In this document: one piece after another, positions 17,112 to 25,307 of the stretch | Layout of the letters: each line of letters begins with the position of its first letter | Numbering within the stretch: the stretch's first letter is position 1 | Origin: CAZPQK01 sp964588695 | GTDB lineage: Bacteria; Krumholzibacteriota; Krumholzibacteriia; WVZY01; JAKEHA01 | Assembly: GCA_964588695.1 (NCBI GenBank) | Contig: CAZPQK010000011.1 | Coordinates: forward strand, 1-64,000 | Length of the DNA stretch: 64,000 nucleotides | Direction: 5' to 3' | Notes under the pieces: generated by a model | What the model saw: the letters and a program-made list of their open reading frames with translations, nothing else | What the model was told of the DNA's origin: nothing | The model's database searches: none | Made by a program: the position numbers and the translations under genes

Positions 17112-17476
17112 AGCGTCGAGTAGAACAGACGATCGCGGGTACATTGTACCTGAGGAAAGTCCGAGCACCTCGGAGCAAGGCGCTGGGTAACGCCCAGTGG
17201 AAGTGATTCCAAGGAAAGTGCCACAGAAAACATACCGCCTACCTCGCGCGAGCGAGCGGCAAGGGTGAAAAGGTGAGGTAAGAGCTCACCAGTTCGAGCG
17301 GTGACGCTTGAAGCTTGGTAAACCCCGCCCGGTGCAAGACCAAATAGGGAACGAGAACCCGCTTCGGTTCGTTTGAGTTTCGGGTTGGTCGCATGAGGTG
17401 TCTTGTAAAAGGCACCCCAGATAAATGATCGTCACCCACTTGGGTACAGAACTCGGCTTACGTTCTACTCGACGTA
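17112..17476 (+). ncRNA. rnpB: RNase P RNA (bacterial type A)
   Basis: The catalytic RNA that matures tRNA 5' ends. The 5' conserved box GAGGAAAGTCCGAGC (17151 onward) and the 3' box ACAGAACTCGGCTTAC (from about 17446) pair as P4/P2. CCGAG/CTCGG here is a compensated change from the usual CCGGG/CCCGG. The P15 region contains GGTAAACCCC and GGTGCAAGACCAAATAGG. The ends form an unusually long 13-bp P1 stem, CGTCGAGTAGAAC with GTTCTACTCGACG. The RNA is directly followed by recJ. Confidence 0.95.
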
Positions 17477-17484
17477 ATAATTTT

Positions 17485-19191
17485 ATGAATCGGTATATTT
17501 GGCGAGCAACTACGACCGCTGACGAAGACGTACGTCAGCTGGCAGAATCGCTCGGCGCTCCGCTGGCGGGTGCGCGCCTTCTGGCCAGCCGCGGTATCAC
17601 CGATGCCGATGCCGCCCACGCGTTTTTTGAGCCACCGGGTCAACTCGTTCACAGCCCGCAGCTTTTTACGGTCATGAACGCCGCCGTGGCTATCACCAAA
17701 GAAGCCGCTAGCCGCAAAGTCGACGTTCTGGTTCATGGCGACTATGACGTCGACGGGATTTCCGGTACGGCGCTGTTGTTTCAGTACCTTGAGGGTATCT
17801 TCCCCAACGTGTATCGGTTTATTCCCGACCGTGCTAAAGATGGCTACGGTGTTTCTGACCGCGCGATCGAATGGGCCAAAGAAAAAAAGGTGGGCCTGTT
17901 CATCGCCGTCGACTGTGGTACCTCCGACGGCGACAAGTTGCAGCGGCTGGAAGAGGCGTCGATTCCCGTCATCGTTTGCGACCACCATACGTTGCCGCCC
18001 GACGGAAAAACCGCAGGCGTGCTAATCAACCCGATGCGCCCCGACGAAACCTATCCCAACAAGTTTCTGTGTGGTACCGCGGTGGCCTATAAGTTTATCT
18101 CGGCACTGTGGGCAGCCGAGGTGAGGGGCAAAACTAATCCCGACGAACTATTGGACCTGGTCGCGCTGGCCACCATCGCCGACGTAGTGCCATTGGTCGG
18201 AGAAAACCGAGTCCTCGCAAAGCGCGGTTTGCAATTAATGAACAAAACACCCCGCGCCGGTATCGACGCCATGCGCGGCTTTGCGCGAATCGGCGCCGAC
18301 CCAATTACCTCTACAACGGTTGCGTTTTCCATTGCCCCCAGATTGAACGCGCCGGGCCGGGTATCGCGCGCGAAGCCATCGTTGGAACTCTTGTGTGCCA
18401 CCGACAAGGCTCGTGCGTTCCAGCTTGCCACTCACCTCGAAGCTGAAAACGAAACCCGCAAGAAACTAACCTCGGACGTTAGTGCCGCGGTGGCGCACAA
18501 GTTAAAGGCCGCCACAACCAATCCGGAGGCGTTGTCGTCATTTGTCTTTGCCGACGAAGGTTGGGCGCCCGGCGTTCTCGGTATTGCTGCCGCTCGTCTC
18601 GTCGATCGTTACCGTCGCCCGGCGATACTGCTTTCGGTTGAAGGCGATAAGGCCGTTGGGTCGGGACGAAGCGTCGCCGGCGTGGACTTGAAGTCGCATC
18701 TCGACGCGCTCGCCGGGCACTTCGAAAAGTATGGCGGCCACGCGCAGGCTGTGGGAATGACGATGTCGCCCGACAACGTCGAGTCGTTTGGCGCAGCGCT
18801 ACAAGAACGCGTCGCCCAAGAGATCGAGCCCGGTTGGCAGCCCGAGTTGCACATCGACGCATGGCTGGACCTGGAAGAGTGCTCGATGGATCTGCTTGAT
18901 TTTCTCGCCCGCTGCGAACCGTTCGGGAACGAGAATCCCGAACCCGTTTGGCAGGTTTCAGACGTGCAGGTATCACCGGACACAACGATTGTCGGCGAGA
19001 ACCACATGAAACTGTTCTTTACCGATATGCGTGGTGTGCCGGGCGACGCGATTGCGTTTAACTGGGAACGGGACGAGACCGCCGAAGACCTCGCCGGGAG
19101 AGTTATCGATCTGGCGGTAACAATCAAACGCTCCAGTTTCAACGGCCGCGTGTATCCCGAACTCCGCGTCGTTGACGTGCGCTTTCATTAG
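17485..19191 (+). CDS. recJ: Single-stranded-DNA-specific exonuclease RecJ
   Basis: A 5'-3' ssDNA exonuclease of the DHH phosphoesterase superfamily, acting in recombination and repair. The 568 residues show motif I DYDVDG (86-91), the AVDCG motif, DHH at 166-168, the DHHA1 domain with GRSVAGVDLKSHLDAL and GGHAQAVGM, and a C-terminal OB fold. The ATG at 17485 lies 8 bp after RNase P RNA and lacks a clear Shine-Dalgarno site; an upstream ATG at 17425 is inside rnpB and was rejected. It is followed without a gap by dtd. Confidence 0.95.
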   Translation: MNRYIWRATTTADEDVRQLAESLGAPLAGARLLASRGITDADAAHAFFEPPGQLVHSPQLFTVMNAAVAITKEAASRKVDVLVHGDYDVDGISGTALLFQYLEGIFPNVYRFIPDRAKDGYGVSDRAIEWAKEKKVGLFIAVDCGTSDGDKLQRLEEASIPVIVCDHHTLPPDGKTAGVLINPMRPDETYPNKFLCGTAVAYKFISALWAAEVRGKTNPDELLDLVALATIADVVPLVGENRVLAKRGLQLMNKTPRAGIDAMRGFARIGADPITSTTVAFSIAPRLNAPGRVSRAKPSLELLCATDKARAFQLATHLEAENETRKKLTSDVSAAVAHKLKAATTNPEALSSFVFADEGWAPGVLGIAAARLVDRYRRPAILLSVEGDKAVGSGRSVAGVDLKSHLDALAGHFEKYGGHAQAVGMTMSPDNVESFGAALQERVAQEIEPGWQPELHIDAWLDLEECSMDLLDFLARCEPFGNENPEPVWQVSDVQVSPDTTIVGENHMKLFFTDMRGVPGDAIAFNWERDETAEDLAGRVIDLAVTIKRSSFNGRVYPELRVVDVRFH

Positions 19192-19647
19192 ATGCGTGCG
19201 GTGCTGCAACGCGTCCGGTCGGCTTCGGTCAGTGTCGATGGCGACGTTGTCGCCAGGATCGGGCGTGGTTACCTGGTGCTGGTGGGCGTGGGCAAGGGTG
19301 ATGGCGACGCGGAAGTGGACTGGATGGCCAGGAAACTTACCTCGGTCCGCGTGTTCGGCGACGAGGACGGGCGTATGTCTAAAGGGCTCGCCGATGTGCA
19401 CGGCGAGTTGCTCCTGGTTTCGCAGTTCACACTGTATGGGGACGTGCGCAAAGGAACCCGACCCAGCTTCGATCAAAGCGCAGAGCCCAAACTTGCAAAA
19501 GCGTTGTACGACAAGTTGGTCGAACGAGCGTTGGAACTAATGCCCGGGCGAGTGCACAGCGGCGTGTTTCAAGCGATGATGAAAGTTTCGTTGGAAAACG
19601 ACGGCCCGGTAACGCTGGTCATTGAAACCCGCGAGGAGAAAAGTTGA
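19192..19647 (+). CDS. dtd: D-aminoacyl-tRNA deacylase
   Basis: Hydrolyses D-amino acids mischarged on tRNA (for example D-Tyr-tRNA), and also Gly-tRNA(Ala). The 151-residue length is exactly typical. The two active-site motifs are present: LLVSQFTLYGD (SQFT) and the cross-subunit GPVT in NDGPVTLVIET. The ATG directly follows the recJ stop with no gap, and its end overlaps maf by four bases. This marks the start of a compact run of housekeeping enzymes that continues to 25304. Confidence 0.95.
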   Translation: MRAVLQRVRSASVSVDGDVVARIGRGYLVLVGVGKGDGDAEVDWMARKLTSVRVFGDEDGRMSKGLADVHGELLLVSQFTLYGDVRKGTRPSFDQSAEPKLAKALYDKLVERALELMPGRVHSGVFQAMMKVSLENDGPVTLVIETREEKS

Positions 19648-20258
19648 ACCCTTTTATTCCGCAGAGTGTACAGCAAGACATCATCCTGGCATCGAAGTCG
19701 CCGCGTCGCGCCGACATTCTTACCGGAATGCGCATTCCGTTTCGAGTCGAAACGCCTTCGCGCGGGTTGGAAGCGGGGCTTAAGCTGGCTCCGCCGCCGG
19801 AGTACACGATGAAGTGCGCAACTGCCAAAGGCGAAGACGTAGCCAGGCGATTCCCCGATAGTATCGTGCTGGCTGCGGACACCGTCGTGGTTATCGATGG
19901 CGAGGCGGTGACCAAGCCGGTTAACGACCGCCAGGCGCGAGTGTTCTTGTCGAGACTATCCGGCCGTGCTCACGAAGTCATGACCGCAGTTAACCTGCGC
20001 ATCATGTCGCGCGACATTAACCTGACTGGAAACGAAACCACCCGTGTGATTTTTCGTCAGCTTCGCGCCGACGACATTACCGCCTACGTTGCGACCGGAG
20101 AAGGGGAAGACAAAGCAGGTTCGTACGCAGCGCAAGGTTTGGGGTCGGGGCTCATTCAGTCGATCGACGGATGTTACTTTAACGTCGTCGGTCTTCCCGT
20201 CGCTCGAACCATCGATCTGTTCCATAAGCTTGCCATTCGGCTGATCGACGAATCGTGA
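19644..20258 (+). CDS. maf: Maf family nucleotide pyrophosphatase
   Basis: Hydrolyses non-canonical nucleoside triphosphates (house-cleaning), releasing pyrophosphate. The 204-residue protein has the Maf signature LASKSPRRADILTGM near the N terminus, LAADTVVVIDGEAVTKP in the middle, and TGEGEDKAGSYAAQGLGSGL with the QSIDGCYFNVVGLP motif near the end. The start is TTG in a four-base overlap with dtd. Whether it prefers dTTP/UTP (YhdE type) or m7GTP (YceF type) cannot be decided from sequence alone. Confidence 0.92.
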   Translation: MNPFIPQSVQQDIILASKSPRRADILTGMRIPFRVETPSRGLEAGLKLAPPPEYTMKCATAKGEDVARRFPDSIVLAADTVVVIDGEAVTKPVNDRQARVFLSRLSGRAHEVMTAVNLRIMSRDINLTGNETTRVIFRQLRADDITAYVATGEGEDKAGSYAAQGLGSGLIQSIDGCYFNVVGLPVARTIDLFHKLAIRLIDES

Positions 20259-21349
20259 CCCATCCGCTCGCTATACTTCCGACGATTACGTTTGTCGATG
20301 GCGCGATCGAAATGATCGACCAGACGCAACTCCCGGCAACCTATCAGGTATTGCGGCTGACGAATGTCGCCGACCATTGCGCCGCCATCAAGCGACTCAG
20401 TGTTCGTGGTGCGCCAGCGCTGGGGGTCGCGGGAGCCTTTGGACTATTATTGGCGGTGGAAGAGCGGTGGCCCCACGGACCGTATTTTGATCAAGCCAAA
20501 GGCGTGTCGCTGGATAGTTTTCCCGGCGATGTGACACGCGACGAGTTGTTTGCATTCATTCGGGAGCAAGGTGACGTCATCGGCGCGACTCGGCCCACCG
20601 CGGTAAACTTGGGTTGGGCAATCGAAGTCTTGCTGTCACGGGTCAGTGATCAGGCAACGCCACACCGTATCCTCCAAACGTTGTTTGACGGCGCCGTCGA
20701 GATTTTTGAGGACGACCTAAAAATGTGCCGAGCTTTGGGGGCGCACGGAGCGGAGCTATTGCCGGCTACTGGTGGTGTACTTACGCATTGCAACACCGGT
20801 GCGCTTGCCACTGGCGGATACGGTACTGCGCTGGGGGTTGTCTACGCCGCGAAGGAAAACGGCAAGCACGTCCATGTGTACGCCGACGAGACTCGCCCGC
20901 TGCTGCAAGGCGCACGACTTACCGCCTGGGAATGTCAGCGCGCGGGGATTCCGGTGACGGTGTTGGTCGAAGGCGCTGCGGCTACACTTCTGGGGCAGGG
21001 AAAGGTATCGAGCGTTATTGTCGGCGCCGACCGCATTGCCGCCAACGGCGACACGGCGAACAAAATTGGCACGCTGGGGCTGGCGATACTCGCTAAGCGC
21101 TACGGTGTTCCGTTCTACGTTGCTGCGCCGACAAGTACCATCGATCGGAAACTTCCCGATGGCAGCCACATTCCTATCGAACAACGTGACGGTGAAGAGG
21201 TCACCAACTTGTATCGCCAGGCTATAGCACCCGAAGGTGTCGATGCATTTAACCCAGCGTTTGACGTAACGCCGGCCGATCTCATCGCTGGCATTATTAC
21301 CGAACGCGGAGTCTTTACTCCTCCGTTCCGATTTCATGACATGGAGTGA
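20255..21349 (+). CDS. mtnA: S-methyl-5-thioribose-1-phosphate isomerase
   Basis: Methionine salvage enzyme isomerising methylthioribose-1-phosphate to methylthioribulose-1-phosphate. The 364-residue protein has RGAPALGVAGAFGL, the catalytic cysteine in LTHCNTGALATGGYGTALG, the catalytic aspartate in VGADRIAANGDTANKIGT, and the APTSTID motif. It starts at GTG, overlapping maf by four bases. No other methionine-salvage gene (mtnB, mtnK, mtnP) lies nearby, so it either works with unlinked partners or acts on 5-deoxyribose-1-phosphate-type substrates. Confidence 0.93.
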   Translation: MTHPLAILPTITFVDGAIEMIDQTQLPATYQVLRLTNVADHCAAIKRLSVRGAPALGVAGAFGLLLAVEERWPHGPYFDQAKGVSLDSFPGDVTRDELFAFIREQGDVIGATRPTAVNLGWAIEVLLSRVSDQATPHRILQTLFDGAVEIFEDDLKMCRALGAHGAELLPATGGVLTHCNTGALATGGYGTALGVVYAAKENGKHVHVYADETRPLLQGARLTAWECQRAGIPVTVLVEGAAATLLGQGKVSSVIVGADRIAANGDTANKIGTLGLAILAKRYGVPFYVAAPTSTIDRKLPDGSHIPIEQRDGEEVTNLYRQAIAPEGVDAFNPAFDVTPADLIAGIITERGVFTPPFRFHDME

Positions 21350-21350
21350 C

Positions 21351-22109
21351 ATGGCGTTTTCGATCGACCTCGACAACAAAGTTGTTCTGGTAACCGGCGC
21401 TGCGCGCGGCATTGGTAGAGCGATTTCGTTGCGCCTGGCGCAAGCTGGCGCGACCGTAGCGGTTCACTACGCAAGCCGAGATGCCACCGAGTTTGCTAAA
21501 GAACTAGGCAACGGGGCGCGCGCCTTTGCCGCCGACCTGAGCGATCCGATGGCGGGTCAACGACTGGTCGGCGAGGTAGTCGCTCACTTCGGGCGCGTGC
21601 ACGCCGTCGTTAACAATGCCGGAGTCGCTTTGGAGTCCTCTCCGACCGCCGATCCTAACGCCGCGCTTGCAGTTTGGCAGCAAACCCTCAATGTTAACCT
21701 GGTAGCGGCGGGAATGATTTCGCAAGCAGCGATCAATCATTTTTGCGAGCACAATGGCGGCCGGTTGGTGCACATCGCGTCGCGGGCGGCTTTTCGCGGC
21801 GATCTACCCGAGTACGTCGCCTATGCCGCCTCCAAGGGCGGTATGGTGGCAATGAGCCGCAGCTTCGCGCGATACTACGGAAAGCAAGGCGTTACTTCTT
21901 TCGTAATCGCGCCTGGTTTTACGCGAACCGACATGGCCGAAGCCATTATCGCTGACATCGGCGAAGACGTGGCCATGGATGGCATCGCATTGAATCGACT
22001 GACCGAGCCGGATGATATAGCGCCGCTGGTCGTCATGCTGGTAAGCGGTCTAGCCGATCACGCTACCGGTACGTCGATCGACATCAACGCGGCCAGCTAT
22101 GTTCGATAG
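21351..22109 (+). CDS. SDR family oxidoreductase (FabG-like)
   Basis: A 252-residue classical short-chain dehydrogenase. Visible motifs are the cofactor loop VTGAARGIGRAI, the NNAG motif (VVNNAGVAL), and the active-site pair in YVAYAASKGGMVAM (YxxxK). The FabG-like spacing suggests NADP(H)-dependent reduction of a beta-ketoacyl or sugar substrate, but the substrate cannot be assigned. The start is ATG 21351, behind a GGAG element. It sits inside the dtd-maf-mtnA run, with no adjoining fatty acid synthesis gene, so a true FabG role is unlikely to be its main function. Confidence 0.85.
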   Translation: MAFSIDLDNKVVLVTGAARGIGRAISLRLAQAGATVAVHYASRDATEFAKELGNGARAFAADLSDPMAGQRLVGEVVAHFGRVHAVVNNAGVALESSPTADPNAALAVWQQTLNVNLVAAGMISQAAINHFCEHNGGRLVHIASRAAFRGDLPEYVAYAASKGGMVAMSRSFARYYGKQGVTSFVIAPGFTRTDMAEAIIADIGEDVAMDGIALNRLTEPDDIAPLVVMLVSGLADHATGTSIDINAASYVR

Positions 22110-22117
22110 GAGATTCC

Positions 22118-22426
22118 ATGACCGACAGTCCCACGGAAAGAGTCGAAGTAGCCCGGGCGCAGGGCGAACTGGAAGCGCAAATGATCCGGGCGGCGCTGGA
22201 AGGTAGCGGCATCACCAGCACGCTTGCTGGCGAGGCGGTACGAACCACGATCGGTTTAACCGTCGATGGAATTGGGGAAGTAAGGATTCTTGTGAACCCG
22301 GAAGATGAAGAGCGTGCCCGCGAGGTTCTTGCGCAACTGGGAACGATCACGATTTGTCCAGACTGCAAGGCCGCTAACCCCAACGACGCGGTGGGCTGCA
22401 AAAACTGTGGAGCGGTTCTTGGCTGA
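22118..22426 (+). CDS. DUF2007 domain protein with zinc ribbon
   Basis: A 102-residue small protein. The first 75 residues match the DUF2007 "putative signal transducing" fold (VARAQGELEAQMIRAALEGS, VRILVNPEDEERAREVLAQL), a ferredoxin-like domain. The tail is a zinc ribbon with two CxxC knuckles, CPDC and CKNC. It is preceded by AGGAG. Function is unknown; a regulatory or protein-binding role is commonly presumed. The stop overlaps the start of the next hydrolase gene by one base, so they are likely co-translated. Confidence 0.8.
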   Translation: MTDSPTERVEVARAQGELEAQMIRAALEGSGITSTLAGEAVRTTIGLTVDGIGEVRILVNPEDEERAREVLAQLGTITICPDCKAANPNDAVGCKNCGAVLG

Positions 22427-23103
22427 TGATTCGTGAGCGCCCAATCAACGTTGGCGAGTACGGAACGGTTAGCGCGCTGTTACAACGCCCGCGCGGCGCG
22501 AGCTGCGGCTACGTGTTAGCGCACGGAGCAGGTGCAGGTATGCAGCACCGGTTCATGAGCGAGATTGCTCACCGCCTCGAAGAACGCAAGATTGCAACCT
22601 ATCGATTTCAATTTCCTTACATGGAAGCGGGAAGCCGTCGACCCGACCATCCCAAAAAATTACACGCGACGATCGCGGCGGCCGTCGCCGACGCGAGTAA
22701 GGCATGGCGAGGACTTCCGCTGATTGGAGGAGGAAAGTCGATGGGTGGGCGCATGACCTCACAGTACTTGTCCCTTGGCGAAGACGACACCTTGCGCGGG
22801 GTTGCATTCCTAGGGTTTCCGCTTCACGCACCGGGACGCGATGGTGTCGAACGGGCCGACCATCTAAAAAACGTCAAGGTTCCCATGTTGTTTGTGCAGG
22901 GCACGCGGGACAAACTCGCAGAAATAGGGTTGATTACCAGTGTTAGCAATGAGCTCGGTCGTCGCGCAACATTGCACGTGGTAGAAGATGGTGACCACTC
23001 ATTCGCAGTCCCCAAGCGAACCGGTAGGTCTTCGGGCGAAATTATGCACGAAATTGCCGACGCATTGGCGACCTGGGTAGATCGTCAGGGGTTCGCGGGT
23101 TAG
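22426..23103 (+). CDS. Alpha/beta hydrolase (TEX30/KANL3-like)
   Basis: A 225-residue hydrolase resembling the TEX30/KANL3 branch of the dienelactone-hydrolase clan. The oxyanion region LAHGAGAGMQHRFM is near the N terminus, the nucleophile elbow GGGKSMGGRM contains Ser105, and the acid/His pair is suggested by VQGTRDKLAE and VVEDGDHSFAVPK. Homologues have no firmly assigned substrate, although esterase/thioesterase activity is typical of the fold. It overlaps the DUF2007 stop by one base and precedes the rhodanese gene by 7 bp. Confidence 0.85.
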   Translation: MIRERPINVGEYGTVSALLQRPRGASCGYVLAHGAGAGMQHRFMSEIAHRLEERKIATYRFQFPYMEAGSRRPDHPKKLHATIAAAVADASKAWRGLPLIGGGKSMGGRMTSQYLSLGEDDTLRGVAFLGFPLHAPGRDGVERADHLKNVKVPMLFVQGTRDKLAEIGLITSVSNELGRRATLHVVEDGDHSFAVPKRTGRSSGEIMHEIADALATWVDRQGFAG

Positions 23104-23110
23104 GAGAACA

Positions 23111-23485
23111 ATGAAGCACACGCCAGGCTTTCTAAAGATCGTCGACGACGCTCGCGCTCGAATCAAAGAGACCGACGTCGACGCCGTGGCAAAGCGCCGC
23201 GACAATGGAGAGAGGCTTTTGCTGATCGATGTCCGCGAAGAGAGCGAGTTTTCTCGAGGTCGCATCCCCGGTGCGGTTCATCTAGGTAAAGGCGTCATAG
23301 AGCGCGACGTGGAAACACAGTTTCCAGACACAACCGCGGAACTCGTTTTGTATTGCGGTGGCGGTTACCGATCGGCGTTGGCAGCCGACAACCTGCAGAA
23401 AATGGGGTACAGCAATGTGTGGTCGATGGACGGCGGGTTTCGCGAGTGGACAGAGTCCGGTCAGGCAGTGGAGTACGACGATTAG
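23111..23485 (+). CDS. Rhodanese-like domain protein
   Basis: A 124-residue single-domain rhodanese. The active-site loop is CGGGYR, starting at Cys82, and the fold motifs LLIDVREESEFSRGRIPGAVHLG and WSMDGGFREW are clear in the sequence. Such proteins carry persulfide on the catalytic cysteine and transfer sulfur; the six-residue loop size fits sulfurtransferases rather than phosphatases. The N-terminal 35 residues are a helical extension. It lies directly between the hydrolase and YigZ genes, with its stop abutting the next start codon. Confidence 0.88.
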   Translation: MKHTPGFLKIVDDARARIKETDVDAVAKRRDNGERLLLIDVREESEFSRGRIPGAVHLGKGVIERDVETQFPDTTAELVLYCGGGYRSALAADNLQKMGYSNVWSMDGGFREWTESGQAVEYDD

Positions 23486-24115
23486 ATGTCGTCGCGGCGC
23501 TACCCGATACCGGCAGGCTTCCTGCGCCAGGAACAAGAAATCAAGGCCAGCCGCTTTATTACATCGGTAGACTACGCGCCCACCGAAGATCGCGCTCGCG
23601 ATTTTGTGAACCGCATTCGCAACGAGTTTCCCGACGCCAATCACAATTGCTGGGCGTTCGTCGTTGGACCGCCCGGTAACACCCAGTGCAATGGCGCCAG
23701 CGATGACGGGGAGCCTGGTGGCACTGCCGGACGCCCAATGCTTTCGGTTCTGCTCGGCGCAGAGATTGGCGACGTTGTCGCGGTGGTCACCCGTTACTTC
23801 GGCGGAGTAAAGTTGGGTACGGGTGGACTGGTCCGGGCATACAGTGGCGGTGTTAGGGCCGCGTTGCGGACGTTGGCACGAACCACGCACGTGCCGCGCA
23901 CGCGTGTCGAGATCGCTGTGTCTTACTCGCTGGTCGCATCGATCGAACGAGAGTTGCCACGGCACGAAGCTAACGTTGAACACGCCGACTATGGCGCAAC
24001 CCCGCGCCTGACGGTGTCGGTTCCCCTGGACCGAACGAAAGAACTGAAGGCCGCACTCGTAGAACTTACCAACGGGGCAATTCAATTGTCAGAAACTATC
24101 GAAGGGGCGGAATGA
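23486..24115 (+). CDS. yigZ: YigZ/IMPACT family protein
   Basis: A 209-residue member of the UPF0029/IMPACT family. The N-terminal half shows the signature KASRFITSVDYAPTE, NCWAFVVGP, ASDDGEPGGTAGRPML and VTRYFGGVKLGTGGLVRAYS. The C-terminal half is a ferredoxin-like DUF1949 domain. Eukaryotic IMPACT binds Gcn1, and bacterial YigZ is presumed to bind nucleic acid, but no activity is firmly known. It starts at the base after the rhodanese stop and overlaps the following SDR by four bases. Confidence 0.9.
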   Translation: MSSRRYPIPAGFLRQEQEIKASRFITSVDYAPTEDRARDFVNRIRNEFPDANHNCWAFVVGPPGNTQCNGASDDGEPGGTAGRPMLSVLLGAEIGDVVAVVTRYFGGVKLGTGGLVRAYSGGVRAALRTLARTTHVPRTRVEIAVSYSLVASIERELPRHEANVEHADYGATPRLTVSVPLDRTKELKAALVELTNGAIQLSETIEGAE

Positions 24116-24888
24116 ATCGACTCAAGGAAAAACACGTGTTAGTGACCGGTGCATCTGCCGGGATCGGTGAAGCGTGCGCGCAAACGTTCGCCGAACAGGG
24201 TTGTAGGCTCACGCTGTGGGCACGTCGTCGCGATCGCCTCGATGCACTTCGCGATACGTTGGCTAAACAGCACCGGGTGCCAGTCGAAGTTGAAACGGTG
24301 GACGTCCGTGACCGTGATTGGGTCTCGGCAGCTTGTGATGCGCTGGATGCCAGTATCGGAACGCCCGACGTACTGATCAACAACGCCGGGCTGGCTTCGG
24401 GGTTAAGTAAGGTTTACGAAGGTGACTTCGAAGACTGGGACAAGATGATCGACACCAACGTAAAAGGCCTGCTCAACGTGTCCCGGTTTATTCTTCCGGC
24501 GATGGTGAAACGGAACTCCGGCCACGTGATTAACATCGGTAGCATCGCCGGCCACCTGGTGTACCCCAACGGTAATGTTTATAACGCCACGAAGTTCGCG
24601 GTGCGAGCGCTCACTCAAGGGATGAACGTGGATTTGGTCGACACCAACGTGCGCGTGTCGAGCGTTGATCCCGGCGCTGTTGACACCGAGTTTTCGCTGG
24701 TACGATTTCACGGCGATAGCGAGCGCGCCGCCAGGGTATACGACGGGTTCCAGCCGCTGACCGCGGCCGATGTGGCCGAGACCGTGCTGTTTGTTGCCAA
24801 CGCTCCCGAACACGTTAACGTGCTGGATGTAGTGGTCATGCCTACGGTTCAGCGCAACCCCTACGTGTTGCGAAGGGATGAGGTATGA
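24112..24888 (+). CDS. SDR family oxidoreductase (YdfG-like)
   Basis: A 258-residue short-chain dehydrogenase closest in appearance to NADP-dependent YdfG, which oxidises L-allo-threonine and 3-hydroxy acids and reduces malonic semialdehyde. It has VTGASAGIGEAC, the dinucleotide Arg WARRRDR, INNAGLASGL, GSIAGHLVYPNGNVYNATKF with the YNATK catalytic motif, and DPGAVDTEFSLVRFHGD, a stretch characteristic of YdfG. Both ends overlap neighbours by four bases (ATGA-type junctions), so it is part of the same transcript. Confidence 0.88.
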   Translation: MNRLKEKHVLVTGASAGIGEACAQTFAEQGCRLTLWARRRDRLDALRDTLAKQHRVPVEVETVDVRDRDWVSAACDALDASIGTPDVLINNAGLASGLSKVYEGDFEDWDKMIDTNVKGLLNVSRFILPAMVKRNSGHVINIGSIAGHLVYPNGNVYNATKFAVRALTQGMNVDLVDTNVRVSSVDPGAVDTEFSLVRFHGDSERAARVYDGFQPLTAADVAETVLFVANAPEHVNVLDVVVMPTVQRNPYVLRRDEV

Positions 24889-25304
24889 GCACTCCGCCGA
24901 TCGACGGGATGATCGAAACCTCGCTTTACGTTGAAAATGTCGAACGCGCACACGAGTTTTACACGCGAGTGTTTGGTTTCGACTCTTTGTTTTCCAACGA
25001 CCGCGCCGGTGGTGTTAGCGTCGCTGGTGAACACGTCCTTTTGTTTTTTCGCAAAGGCGCGACATCCGAACCGATCACCGACGAGTTGGGAACGATTCCA
25101 CCGCACGGAGCCGACGGGCAAATCCACTTTGCGTTCAAGATTCCTCCCGAGTCCCTGGACGACTGGCGTCAGCACTTTGCGGCGGAGGGTGTAGAGATTA
25201 TCGCGGAAAACAAATGGGCGCGCGGCGGACACAGTATCTATTTTCACGATCCGGATGGGCACGTGGGGGAAATCATTACGCCAGGTTGTTGGGAAATCTA
25301 CTAA
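24885..25304 (+). CDS. VOC family protein (glyoxalase/bleomycin-resistance fold)
   Basis: A 139-residue vicinal-oxygen-chelate protein with paired beta-alpha-beta-beta-beta modules. Typical features are IETSLYVENVERAHEFYTRV at the start, FAFKIPPESLDDWRQHF in the middle and YFHDPDGHVGEIITPG at the end; the last contains the metal-ligand Glu. The substrate is not predictable. It closes the recJ-to-VOC run and converges on the minus-strand phosphatase with only three bases between stop codons; no terminator is visible there. Confidence 0.85.
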   Translation: MSTPPIDGMIETSLYVENVERAHEFYTRVFGFDSLFSNDRAGGVSVAGEHVLLFFRKGATSEPITDELGTIPPHGADGQIHFAFKIPPESLDDWRQHFAAEGVEIIAENKWARGGHSIYFHDPDGHVGEIITPGCWEIY

Positions 25305-25307
25305 CGA

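Noticed and set aside
17425..17484. Longer recJ start at 17425
   Set aside because: It would put coding sequence inside RNase P RNA; the ATG at 17485 matches the expected RecJ N terminus.
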